From Jannaschia sp. M317 (GTDB lineage Bacteria; Pseudomonadota; Alphaproteobacteria; Rhodobacterales; Rhodobacteraceae), in contig NZ_CP081155.1 in the NCBI RefSeq assembly GCF_025141175.1, forward strand, positions 2,757,001 to 2,821,000: a stretch of DNA of 64,000 nucleotides, given 5' to 3'. The translations under genes and the position numbers were made by a program. Shown in pieces: positions 1 through 7,947 of this stretch (positions are counted from its first letter, which is position 1; each line of letters starts with the position of its first letter). The notes beneath the pieces were generated by a model. It saw nothing but the letters and a program-made list of their open reading frames with translations, ran no database searches and was not told the DNA's origin.

Positions 1-106
1 CCAGCACATCGCGAAGCGTCTCCATGCTCCGCAGCGCGGCCTGAGCGCGCGCTTCGATTCCGTCGGGGGTGACAACCCCGTCGGTCTCCATTTTCAGGTC
101 TTCCAT
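1..106 (-). CDS. Partial hypothetical protein (N-terminus only)
   Basis: Reading leftward from an ATG at 106 gives an open frame of 35 codons that runs off the window edge (it begins MEDLKMETDG and continues with an Ala/Arg-rich stretch that looks helical). Codon use is GC-rich like its neighbours. I do not recognise the family. Only the first residues are visible, so neither length nor function can be judged, and the reading frame itself is supported only by absence of stops over about 100 bases. Confidence 0.35.
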   Translation of the reverse strand, partial: MEDLKMETDGVVTPDGIEARAQAALRSMETLRDVL

Positions 107-447
107 CAGACAAGCTCCCGTGCAGGTTTCCCCGGTCCGCACGATCCAGAAATGCAAAAGACGGGCCGGGGTTACCCCGATCCGCCTCGCCCACTTCTTC
201 CAGCTTGACCTAAACGTCTCCAAGAGCGTTCGGTGGGTCAACAGGGAAAATGCGGACGCCACACGAAAATGTTCAAAGGACTGATATTAGATCATATTTC
301 AAGAACAGCGCACGCCTGCTCCTCGCAGCTTCCTCAAGGTCAAATAAATCCTTGACTCGACTCGTGTTCGGGATCAATGCGCGTAAATCACCCCCGTGTT
401 CGAGCAGCAGATCCTCTCCGGCTCGCCCCACCTGCCAGGTTCAAATC
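107..447. other. Intergenic region, probable divergent promoters
   Basis: About 340 bases lie between the start of the leftward partial gene and the start of a rightward secreted protein. The composition is less GC-rich than the flanks around 280-390, as expected for promoter DNA. A TTGACT at 352-357 could be a -35 element for the rightward gene, but no convincing -10 follows. The open frames crossing this stretch have no protein-like composition. Confidence 0.4.
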
Positions 448-744
448 ATGAAACGCAAACTGACTGCTATCGCTGCGGCCTCTGTCGTCGTGGCCTCTGC
501 CCTGTCCGCCGCCGCCGCGCCGGTCATCATCCGCACCGGGAACACCACGCGCGTCGTCACGGTCACACCGCAGGTCTCTGGCCCGCCGGTGATGATCCGC
601 GACGGCAAGACGCTCGGCTCTCAGGTCGCGCTGGACATGGACTTGACCCCGATCGAAGGCACGCGCCACGCCTTCACCAATCGCGCCGGTCAGATCGTGA
701 TCATGGTGCCCAACGGCGGTCGCCTCGCCTACGTGCCCAAGTGA
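448..744 (+). CDS. Small secreted protein of unknown function
   Basis: A 98-residue protein starting MKRKLTAIAA, with a classical Sec signal peptide (Lys/Arg n-region, Ala/Val-rich core, predicted cleavage after ASALSAAAA near residue 24). The mature part of about 75 residues is rich in short beta-like stretches (VIIRTGN, VMIRDGK, QIVIMVPNGG) and lacks cysteines. I chose this ATG because the signal peptide begins there; longer upstream extensions read as non-coding. It is convergent with mltG. No family is recognised; a periplasmic or surface role is inferred only from the signal peptide. Confidence 0.6.
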   Translation: MKRKLTAIAAASVVVASALSAAAAPVIIRTGNTTRVVTVTPQVSGPPVMIRDGKTLGSQVALDMDLTPIEGTRHAFTNRAGQIVIMVPNGGRLAYVPK

Positions 745-758
745 TCGCCCCTGCCACG

Positions 759-782
759 TAGGGCGAGGGACACCCCGCCCTA
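759..782. terminator. Stem-loop between convergent genes
   Basis: TAGGGCG at 759-765 pairs with CGCCCTA at 776-782 around a 10-base loop, placed between the stop of the secreted protein (744) and the stop of mltG (792). There is no T-run, so it is a weak candidate for a shared bidirectional terminator. Confidence 0.4.
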
Positions 783-791
783 TGGCGACCG

Positions 792-1955
792 TCAGTTGCC
801 GGACGTAGCGCCCCGCGCCGCTTCGATCGCCCGCCAGGCAGCCACGTTCTGATTGTGCTCCGCCAAGGTCACCGCAAAGGCATGGCCCCCGGTTCCATCC
901 GCCACAAAGAAGATGAAGTCGCTGTCTTCCGGGTCCATCGCAGCACGGATCGCGGCCGCGGACGGGTTGGCAATCGGCCCCGGCGGCAGCCCGTTGATCC
1001 GATAGGTGTTATACGGCGTTTCCCGGTCCAGCTCACTGCGCCGCAACCCACGGCCCAGGCCGCCTTGGCCCCGCGTGATGCCATAGATCACCGTGGGGTC
1101 CGTTTGCAGCCGCATGCCCTGGTTCAGCCGGTTGATGAAGACGGCGGACACCAGCCGCCGTTCTTCGGCCACACCGGTTTCCTTCTCGATGATCGACGCC
1201 AGCGTCAGCGCCTCTTCTGGGGTCTCGATCGGCAGGCCCGGCACGCGATTGGCCCAGGCCTCTGCCAGGATCCGTTCCTGCGCGGTGCGCATGCGCTGCA
1301 CCAGATCGCCGACATCGGACCCTCGCGCCACATCATAGGTGTCGGGTGCCAAGGCCCCCTCGGGTGGGACCGGCACCTCGCCCGTCAGGAAATCCGCCCC
1401 CTCCAACCCCTCGACCACCTCCCAGGAGGTCAGGCCAGGCGCGACGGACACCCGCCAGGTGATCGGCACGCCCCGATCCACAAGCGCCGTGTATTCCTCC
1501 GGCACCGCGTCCACTCCGGGCTCGAACGTCGCGACTTCGACCGGGGTGTCCTGTCCCGGGACGCGTTTGCGCACCCGCACCTCGGGGCCCCGCGCACGCA
1601 ACAGATAGGTCACCGTATAGGGGAAGACCGAAGGCCCGCCGGCGGTGATGATGTCCAGCACTTCGGGCATGGAGGCCCCAGCAGGGATCTCATAGGTGCC
1701 GAACTTCAGTTCATTGTCACGCTCGGCGTATTTGACCCCGATGCGAAAAATACTGTCCGAGGTGACAATCCCCTCTTCGGCCAATGCTTCGCTCACGCGG
1801 TTCAACGTGGCCCCGCGCGGCACCTCGAAAAAGCGCGCTTCGGTCAGGGGGCCGGGCTCGGTCCACCGGGATTTGCCCAGTTGGACGACACCGATCAAAA
1901 CCACGATGGCAACAATGCCAAGGGTCAGCGCGTTGGCCGCGATATGTTTCCACAT
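792..1955 (-). CDS. mltG: Endolytic murein transglycosylase MltG
   Basis: A 387-residue protein of the YceG/MltG family, which cleaves nascent peptidoglycan glycan strands at the outer face of the inner membrane and is thought to set strand length. One N-terminal membrane segment (about residues 9-27) anchors a periplasmic part with a LysM-like subdomain. The catalytic region shows the family signature SIIEKET, containing the essential glutamate, followed by VFINRL, LQTDPTVIYG and YNTYRINGLPPGPIANP, all typical. It starts 20 bases downstream of the fabF stop and is surely in the same transcription unit; fabF-mltG is a standard pair in this family of bacteria. Confidence 0.95.
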   Translation of the reverse strand: MWKHIAANALTLGIVAIVVLIGVVQLGKSRWTEPGPLTEARFFEVPRGATLNRVSEALAEEGIVTSDSIFRIGVKYAERDNELKFGTYEIPAGASMPEVLDIITAGGPSVFPYTVTYLLRARGPEVRVRKRVPGQDTPVEVATFEPGVDAVPEEYTALVDRGVPITWRVSVAPGLTSWEVVEGLEGADFLTGEVPVPPEGALAPDTYDVARGSDVGDLVQRMRTAQERILAEAWANRVPGLPIETPEEALTLASIIEKETGVAEERRLVSAVFINRLNQGMRLQTDPTVIYGITRGQGGLGRGLRRSELDRETPYNTYRINGLPPGPIANPSAAAIRAAMDPEDSDFIFFVADGTGGHAFAVTLAEHNQNVAAWRAIEAARGATSGN

Positions 1956-1975
1956 CAGATGCTTATGCCCCGATC

Positions 1976-3238
1976 TTAATCCGGTTTCGCCATGATCAGC
2001 GTCGCATTCGTACCGCCAAACCCGAAAGAGTTCGACAGAACCGCGTTGATCTCGCGCTTCTCGGCGACCTTTGGCGCAAGCGACAGCTTCGGCTCCACCG
2101 CCGGGCTATCCAGGTTCAGCGTCGGCGGCGCCACCTGGTCGCGCAGCGCCAGGATGCAGAAAATTGCCTCAACCGACCCGGCGGCCCCCAACAGGTGCCC
2201 GATGGCCGACTTGGTCGACGACATGGTGACCTTCGGCGCGTGATCGCCCAGCACCCGCTCCACCGCGCCCAGCTCGATCGTGTCGGCCATGGTCGATGTC
2301 CCGTGAGAGTTGATGTAGTCGATATCCCCCGGCTCCATGCCCGCCGACTTCAACGCCGCACGCATCGCCCGCTCGCCACCGTTGCCGTCCTCGGACGGGG
2401 CGGTGATGTGATAGGCATCGCCCGACAGGCCATAGCCCTTGATCTCGGCATAGATCTTCGCGCCGCGCGCGCGGGCGTGTTCATATTCTTCCAGAACGAC
2501 GACGCCGGCACCCTCGCCCATGACGAACCCGTCGCGGTCGTCGCTATAGGGACGCGACGCCTTGGTCGGATCGTCGCCCCACTTGGTCGACAGCGCCTTG
2601 CAGGCGTTGAACCCGGCGATCCCGATTTCGGAAATCGGGCTTTCCGCCCCGCCCGCAACCATGACATCCGCGTCGCCCAGCATGATCAACCGTGCCGCGT
2701 CGCCAATGGCATGGGCCCCGGTGGAACAGGCGGTGACAACCGCATGGTTTGGTCCCTTGAAGCCGTAGCGGATCGAAACCTGGCCCGAGACCAGGTTGAT
2801 CAGTGCCGAGGGGATGAAGAACGGCGACACCCGGCGCGGTCCCCGTTCCTTCAACAGGACGGCGGTTTCCGCGATGGTCTGCAAGCCGCCGATGCCGGAT
2901 CCGATCATGACCCCGGTGCGCAGCTTGCCCTCTTCTCCGGGGGTCCAGCCGGAATCCTCGACCGCCTGCACGGCAGCGGCCATTCCGTACAGGATGAACT
3001 CATCGACCTTGCGCTGTTCCTTGGGGGCCATCCAGTCGTCGGGGTTGAACGTCCCGTCCGTTCCGTCACCGCGCGGCACTTCGCAAGCATAGGTGGTCGC
3101 CAGGTGCGACGCGTCAAAGCGCGTGATCGGACCGGCACCCGACTGACCGTCGATCAGACGGCGCCAGGTTTCCTCGACCCCGCTGGCCAGGGGGGTCACC
3201 ATTCCAAGTCCTGTCACGACAACACGGCGCGTCTGCAT
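1976..3238 (-). CDS. fabF: Beta-ketoacyl-ACP synthase II (FabF)
   Basis: A 420-residue condensing enzyme that elongates acyl-ACP with malonyl-ACP in type II fatty acid synthesis. It begins with RRVVVTGLGMVTPL and has the catalytic cysteine in TACSTGAHAIG, the two histidines in NSHGTST and IGHLLGAAG, and the C-terminal FGFGGTNA loop. Length is normal. It precedes mltG in an operon. It is unusual here in being about 8 kb away from, and on the opposite strand to, acpP, to which it is commonly adjacent. Confidence 0.97.
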   Translation of the reverse strand: MQTRRVVVTGLGMVTPLASGVEETWRRLIDGQSGAGPITRFDASHLATTYACEVPRGDGTDGTFNPDDWMAPKEQRKVDEFILYGMAAAVQAVEDSGWTPGEEGKLRTGVMIGSGIGGLQTIAETAVLLKERGPRRVSPFFIPSALINLVSGQVSIRYGFKGPNHAVVTACSTGAHAIGDAARLIMLGDADVMVAGGAESPISEIGIAGFNACKALSTKWGDDPTKASRPYSDDRDGFVMGEGAGVVVLEEYEHARARGAKIYAEIKGYGLSGDAYHITAPSEDGNGGERAMRAALKSAGMEPGDIDYINSHGTSTMADTIELGAVERVLGDHAPKVTMSSTKSAIGHLLGAAGSVEAIFCILALRDQVAPPTLNLDSPAVEPKLSLAPKVAEKREINAVLSNSFGFGGTNATLIMAKPD

Positions 3239-3308
3239 GCCCGATCACCTTCTCACTTGTTTCGTGCGTTCCTACACAGGGCGGGAAACGGGGGCAACAT
3301 TGCGCAGG

Positions 3309-4085
3309 TCAGCGTCCCTCAAAGGACGCGGGCCGTTTGTCGAGAAAGGCGATGACCCCTTCCTTGAAGTCGCGCGTTTGCCCGGCCTGCCCCTGCAGGC
3401 GCGCCTCCAACGCCAGTTGCTCATCCAGCGAGTTCTCGAAACTGCCCCGGATCGCCTGTTTGACGGCCCCGTAGGCGACCGACGGCCCGCGCGACAGATG
3501 CCGTGCACGTTCGGCCCAAACCTCCGCAAAGCGGTCATCCGCGACCGCTTCCCAGATCATCCCCCAGTCAGAGGCCTGCTGCGCCGTCACCGGCTCTGCA
3601 AACAGCGCCGCACCCATGGCCTTGGCGGTGCCGATCTGACGCGGCAACCAATAGGTGCCGCCCGCGTCCGGGATCAGGCCGATACGCGTAAACGCCTGAA
3701 GAAAAACGGCGCTTTCGGTCGCGATCACCACATCACAGGCCAGCGCCAGGTTCGCCCCCGCCCCCGCCGCAGGTCCGTTGACGGCGGCGATAGTCGGGAT
3801 CTTGCAATCGAAAATGGCGCGCAGCATCGGCTCGTATTCGTCGCGCAGCGTGCGTTCCAGGTTAAGCGTGTTCATGTTCGCCTTGTCGCCCAGATCCTGG
3901 CCCGAGCAGAAACACTTGCCCTTGCCCGTCAGCACGAGAACCCGCGCCTTTGTCTCGACGTCCTGCACCGCGTGAAGGATTTCGGCGCGCATCTGGGTCG
4001 ACAGCGCGTTCATCACGTCGGGGCGGTTGAGCGTCACGACGGCGACGTCCTCGCGGATGCTCAGACGGATGGTTTCGTAGTTCAT
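3309..4085 (-). CDS. Enoyl-CoA hydratase/isomerase family protein (PaaG-like)
   Basis: A 258-residue crotonase-fold protein. The oxyanion-hole motifs CSGQDLG and NGPAAGAGANLALACDVVIA are present, and the active-site region reads FTRIGLIPDAGGTYWLPR, where the aspartate in PDAGG matches the PaaG-type isomerases rather than the two-glutamate hydratases. PaaG acts on phenylacetyl-CoA epoxides (isomerisation to an oxepin), but no other paa genes lie nearby, so the substrate is uncertain. It follows ccmH by about 80 bases and precedes fabF by 70, so it may be read with either. Confidence 0.85.
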   Translation of the reverse strand: MNYETIRLSIREDVAVVTLNRPDVMNALSTQMRAEILHAVQDVETKARVLVLTGKGKCFCSGQDLGDKANMNTLNLERTLRDEYEPMLRAIFDCKIPTIAAVNGPAAGAGANLALACDVVIATESAVFLQAFTRIGLIPDAGGTYWLPRQIGTAKAMGAALFAEPVTAQQASDWGMIWEAVADDRFAEVWAERARHLSRGPSVAYGAVKQAIRGSFENSLDEQLALEARLQGQAGQTRDFKEGVIAFLDKRPASFEGR

Positions 4086-4165
4086 GGCGCGGCTCCTCGC
4101 GTGTTCGGCGGCGACCCTATCAGAGCGGTGACCGGGCGAAAGGGAAACGCGCCGTCACCAAGACG

Positions 4166-4633
4166 TCAGGCGTCCCTGTCGCCCATCAGATCGCGCAACC
4201 GCGCCTCTTCCGCGTCGCTCAGGGTTTCGCCCGTTGCGGGCCGCTGCCGCGTGACATGGGCCACAGCCACCCCGCCACCCAGCAGGAGCAGCGCCAGTGG
4301 CGCCCCCCAGAGCAGCAGGTTCGACCCCGACGCGGGCGGGTTCAGCAGGACGTATTCGCCATATCGGTCGACAAGATATGCAATCACCTCTGCATCGCTG
4401 TCGCCCGCCGTCAGCCGTTCCCGTACCAAAAGGCGCAGATCGCGGGCAAGGTCGGCGTTGCTTTCGTCGATGCTCTCGTTGCGACAGACAAGGCAGCGCA
4501 GATCCTTTGACAAGGCGCGGGCGCGGTCCTCCAGAATCGGATCATCCAGCACCTCGTCGGGCAGGACAGCGGCCACCGGCGTGGCCAGCAACAAGGCCAA
4601 TACGCAGGCCAGAGCACGCCAGCGCCCGTTCAT
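4166..4633 (-). CDS. ccmH: Cytochrome c maturation protein CcmH
   Basis: A 155-residue periplasmic thiol-redox protein that works with CcmF in attaching heme to apocytochrome c. It has a signal peptide (LACVLALLLATPVAAVLPDEVL), the family motif LRCLVCRNESIDES with its CXXC pair, and a C-terminal membrane segment around residues 104-126. The length corresponds to the short CcmH/CycL form, without the C-terminal TPR domain (CcmI). The start overlaps the ccmF stop by four bases, indicating translational coupling. Confidence 0.95.
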   Translation of the reverse strand: MNGRWRALACVLALLLATPVAAVLPDEVLDDPILEDRARALSKDLRCLVCRNESIDESNADLARDLRLLVRERLTAGDSDAEVIAYLVDRYGEYVLLNPPASGSNLLLWGAPLALLLLGGGVAVAHVTRQRPATGETLSDAEEARLRDLMGDRDA

Positions 4634-6600
4634 TCCGCCGGCACTCCGCCTGCGACGGGCTTGCGCGCGCCCGCCGCCACCCGATACCTCCGGTCGGTCA
4701 AAGACACGATGCCGCCCAGCGCCATGATGATCGCCCCACCCCAGATCCAGTTCGCGAAGGGCTTGATATAGACCCGCACGGCCCAGCCGCCGCCCTGCTG
4801 CGGATCACCGATTACCGCATAGACGTCGCGGGTAAATCCGTTGTCGATACCCGCCTCGGTCGTGGGCATCTGCGCCACGGGATAGACCCGCTTTTCCGGC
4901 AACAATGTGCCGATATCGCGCCCGCCTTCGTAGACATGCATCCGCGCGACCGTGGCCAGATAGTTCGGCCCCTCGACGCGGGACACATCCTCCAGCACCA
5001 CTTCGTAGCGACCCAAGGTCATGCTGTCGCCGATGTCGAGCACTTCGATCGCTTCCTGCTGCCAGGCGGTCAGACCCGCGACCCCAAAGATCGTGATCCC
5101 AAGCCCCCCATGCGCCAGGGCCTTGCCCCAATCAGCCCCCGGCAGGCGGGTCAGCCGGCCCAAACGGCTCCGCCAATCGCCCCGTCCGGTCCGCGTCAAC
5201 AGATCGACCGTCGATCCGACCACCAGCCACACACCCAGCGCAGCCCCCAGCGGCCCGCCCAGGCTGGACCCGGTCTGCATCGCCCAGACCAACCCGGCCA
5301 CCGCCAGCGCCAGCACCAGCGCGGGCAGCATCGTGCGCACGACCCGCCCCGTCCCGCGTTTCCACGGAAGGATGGACCCCAGCGGCACCAGGGCCCCCAG
5401 GGCGATGACAAACGGCGTGAAGGCCGCGTTGAAGAACGGCGGGCCGACCGACAGCTTGCGGTCGAACATCAGTTCCGCCACCAGCGGCCAGATGGTGCCG
5501 ATGAAAACGACGAAACAGCTCACCGCCAGCAAAAGGTTGTTGATCACCAGCGCGCTTTCGCGGCTGACCACGCCAAAGACGCCCTTGGCCTGCATCACAG
5601 GGGCGCGCACAGCGTAGAGCAACAGGGCCCCGCCGGTGAAAACGCCCAGGATCATCAAGATGAAGACGCCGCGTTCGGGATCGTTGGCAAAGGCATGCAC
5701 GCTGGTCAGAACCCCCGACCGCACGATGAACGTTCCGATCAGCGAAAAACCGAAGGCGAGGATGGCAAGCAGGATCGTCCAAGCCTTCAACGCCTCGCGC
5801 TTTTCGACCACGATGGCGGAATGCAGCAGCGCGGCCGCGATCAGCCAGGGCATGAAGGACGCGTTCTCGACCGGATCCCAGAACCAGAAGCCGCCCCAGC
5901 CCAGCTCGTAGTAGGCCCACCAGGACCCCAGCGCGATGCCAATGGTCAGGAACAACCAGGCCGCCAGCGTCCAGGGCCGCACCCAGCGGCCCCAGGCCGC
6001 ATCGACGCGCCCCTCAAGCAGGGCCGCGACGGCGAAGCTGAACGCCATGGAGAGACCGACATAACCAAGGTAAAGAAACGGCGGGTGAAAGGCCAGGCCG
6101 GGATCCTGCAACAGCGGGTTCAGATCCTCACCGTTGAAGGGGGGATTTACCAGCCTTGTGAAGGGGTTGGATGTGAAAAGGATAAAGGCGTAGAAAGCGA
6201 CGCCGACGCTGGCCTGAATGCCCAGCACGCGGGCACGCAATGTGTCGGGCAATTGCCCGCCGAACCAGGCGGCCGCGGCCCCGAACAACGCCAGGATCAA
6301 CACCCAAAGCAGCAACGACCCCTCGTGATTCCCCCAAACCCCCGAGATCTTGTAGAGCATCGGCTTGTCGGTGTGAGAGTTCAGGACCACCAGCTTCAAT
6401 GAGAAGTCGGAGGTCACAAAGGCATAGGTCAGCGCCGCAAAGGCAAAACCGACCAGCAGGACCTGAACGGTCGCGGCAGGTCCGGCGACGGCCATCCAAC
6501 CGCTCCACCGATAGTGCGCCCCGATCAGGGGCACCACGGTCTGTGCGATGGCGACGGCAAAGGCGAGGATAAGGGCGAAGTGGCCAAGCTCTATGATCAT
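4630..6600 (-). CDS. ccmF: Cytochrome c heme lyase subunit CcmF
   Basis: A 656-residue polytopic membrane protein with about 15 hydrophobic segments. It carries the tryptophan-rich heme-binding motif WGGFWFWDPVENASFMPWL and the conserved WGNHEGSLLLW and FHPPFLYLGYVG stretches. CcmF receives heme from holo-CcmE and ligates it to CXXCH motifs of c-type cytochromes. It is followed by ccmH with overlap. The partner ccmE is not adjacent but about 7 kb away on the other strand (13577), a split of a set commonly found together. Confidence 0.97.
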   Translation of the reverse strand: MIIELGHFALILAFAVAIAQTVVPLIGAHYRWSGWMAVAGPAATVQVLLVGFAFAALTYAFVTSDFSLKLVVLNSHTDKPMLYKISGVWGNHEGSLLLWVLILALFGAAAAWFGGQLPDTLRARVLGIQASVGVAFYAFILFTSNPFTRLVNPPFNGEDLNPLLQDPGLAFHPPFLYLGYVGLSMAFSFAVAALLEGRVDAAWGRWVRPWTLAAWLFLTIGIALGSWWAYYELGWGGFWFWDPVENASFMPWLIAAALLHSAIVVEKREALKAWTILLAILAFGFSLIGTFIVRSGVLTSVHAFANDPERGVFILMILGVFTGGALLLYAVRAPVMQAKGVFGVVSRESALVINNLLLAVSCFVVFIGTIWPLVAELMFDRKLSVGPPFFNAAFTPFVIALGALVPLGSILPWKRGTGRVVRTMLPALVLALAVAGLVWAMQTGSSLGGPLGAALGVWLVVGSTVDLLTRTGRGDWRSRLGRLTRLPGADWGKALAHGGLGITIFGVAGLTAWQQEAIEVLDIGDSMTLGRYEVVLEDVSRVEGPNYLATVARMHVYEGGRDIGTLLPEKRVYPVAQMPTTEAGIDNGFTRDVYAVIGDPQQGGGWAVRVYIKPFANWIWGGAIIMALGGIVSLTDRRYRVAAGARKPVAGGVPAE

Positions 6601-6682
6601 GCTTCGGGTATAGGCCGGGCAGCGCGCCGGGCCAATGGGTCAGCACGTCACGCCTGCGTCAGGGATGGGCGGGGCCGCGCGG

Positions 6683-6726
6683 TCAAATCCTTCGAAGGAT
6701 TTGATCAGGGTTTTCGAAAACCCTGA
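6683..6726. repeat. Two adjacent perfect 22-bp palindromes
   Basis: Bases 6683-6704 form a perfect palindrome and bases 6705-6726 form a second perfect one with no gap between them. Both are centred on TTCGAA (TCAAATCC-TTCGAA-GGATTTGA, then TCAGGGTT-TTCGAA-AACCCTGA without the hyphens' duplication of bases). The pair starts 7 bases past the stop of the holin gene and lies about 80 bases before ccmF. It may act as a terminator after the holin gene, or be a repeated extragenic palindrome or protein-binding site. Confidence 0.75.
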
Positions 6727-6733
6727 TCCCCGG

Positions 6734-7252
6734 TCAACGAGTGGCGTGCCAGTCGGCTAGCGCCGGGTTGCCGCCCTCCGCTTCATCCCCTCGCTCGCCC
6801 GGGACTGCGTCGGCCCGCCAGGCCGAATGCACCGGGGCGGGCCGCACGGGTGGATCGGGACGGCGCAGGTAATGCAGTTCCCGCGCGCCGAAGTAGAAGC
6901 TGACGATCGCGCCCAGCAACCACCAAAGCGGATCAGGCACAAAGGACAGCCCCTCCATCCGCCCGGCAAACCGCACCGGATCGACCATGGCAAAGACGAA
7001 CAGGCCCAGCGTGCCCAGCGCCAGCAGGGGCCGCGGCACCCGGTTCAGCCCATCGACCACGCGGTCGAACCACCCCCTGCGCGGCAATGCGAATTCGGCA
7101 CCCAACTGCTCCAACGCGGCGCGGTGGGCCGCCGCCGCCTGAGCCTGGCCCTGGGTCGCATCCGGGATGAAGACGCGCGACAGTCCCTGTGCCGCCCGCC
7201 CCAGTTGCGTGACCGCCCCCGTGCCGCCCGCCAATTGATCCATCAGTACCAT
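6734..7252 (-). CDS. Holin of the gene transfer agent type
   Basis: A 172-residue protein with amphipathic N-terminal half, a conserved region QLGAEFALPRRGWFDRVVDGLNR, and two clear hydrophobic segments (LLALGTLGLFVFAMVDPVRF and LWWLLGAIVSFYFGARELHYL). This matches the 3TM GTA-type holin family, which makes the inner-membrane lesions that release endolysin. It overlaps the stop of the upstream endolysin gene; the start may be the ATG at 7252 or the TGATG-coupled ATG at 7243. In Rhodobacter capsulatus an endolysin/holin pair outside the main GTA cluster lyses the cell to release GTA particles; I infer the same role here. Confidence 0.8.
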   Translation of the reverse strand: MVLMDQLAGGTGAVTQLGRAAQGLSRVFIPDATQGQAQAAAAHRAALEQLGAEFALPRRGWFDRVVDGLNRVPRPLLALGTLGLFVFAMVDPVRFAGRMEGLSFVPDPLWWLLGAIVSFYFGARELHYLRRPDPPVRPAPVHSAWRADAVPGERGDEAEGGNPALADWHATR

Positions 7253-7854
7253 GCCGCTGTCCTTTCCGCATGTTGCGCCGCCGTCAGGTGGTAGCGGGGG
7301 GTGATGAAATCCTCGGCCCGCGTGATCCAACCCCCCTTTCCCCCATCCCGCCGACGCGCGTATTTCCGTGACGCCGCACGCCTGTCGGCCAGAGCGTAGT
7401 AGTAATTGCGTCGGGCGATTCCGTAGGCATCGGCAATATGATCGGGCGCGGCGCGCGCAGCCGCCTCGGCAGCAGCCGCCGTTTGCGGGCCGATCACACC
7501 ATCGACAGCCACGTCTTGCCCCATCTGGATCAGCAAGCGTTGCAGGATCTTCACCGCGTTGCCCCCCGCGTTCACATACATGTCGAAAACGGAAGCGCGG
7601 AGCGCCTGTGGCAGCAGACCGATCCGGGGCGCAGTGTAATAGTGATCCAGAAAGATCTGGACCGCCTGCGCCTGCGGCAGCCGCCGAACGTCCTGCGCGT
7701 CCGTATCGCCGTCGCCGTCCAGGTCCAGCCCCAGCCGCCGCATCGTATGAATTGTGACGCCGTGGTTGGTGGCCCCACCCGGATCGTCCGGGTCGTTCAC
7801 AAAGCCGCCCTCGCGCGCGACGATTTCTTCGGCAATGCTCCGAACGCTGTTCAT
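7243..7854 (-). CDS. Endolysin, glycoside hydrolase family 108 (GTA-type lysozyme)
   Basis: A 203-residue muramidase-like protein. The N-terminus has the GH108 signature EGGFVNDPDDPGGATNHGVT, in which the Glu of EGG is the expected catalytic acid. Residues of the C-terminal half (QMGQDVAVDGVIGPQTAAA) match a peptidoglycan-binding repeat, followed by a Tyr-rich RRNYYYALADRRAASRKYARR segment. It has no signal peptide, as expected for an enzyme released through a holin. It is translationally coupled to the holin gene. No phage structural genes are nearby, which favours a GTA lysis cassette over a prophage remnant. Confidence 0.88.
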   Translation of the reverse strand: MNSVRSIAEEIVAREGGFVNDPDDPGGATNHGVTIHTMRRLGLDLDGDGDTDAQDVRRLPQAQAVQIFLDHYYTAPRIGLLPQALRASVFDMYVNAGGNAVKILQRLLIQMGQDVAVDGVIGPQTAAAAEAAARAAPDHIADAYGIARRNYYYALADRRAASRKYARRRDGGKGGWITRAEDFITPRYHLTAAQHAERTAAWY

Positions 7855-7947
7855 GGTCTGCCCCCCGCGATACTGTGACTGCGGGAAAGTTGGGTCGGAG
7901 CGGTTAACGCGGGGTTAGCATTTGATGTGGCCGGGCGGCGGTCTTTC

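Noticed and set aside
388..669. Long open frame on the minus strand opposite the first secreted protein
   Set aside because: Arg/Asp-rich composition typical of a shadow frame in GC-rich DNA; the plus-strand gene with signal peptide explains the stretch.
4297..6402. Open frame of about 700 codons opposite ccmF
   Set aside because: Composition (Gln, His, Arg, Asp-rich) is that of an antisense shadow; ccmF on the other strand is certain.
6734..7854. Prophage remnant explanation for the lysis pair
   Set aside because: No integrase, capsid, tail or packaging genes nearby; the pair alone fits the GTA arrangement better.
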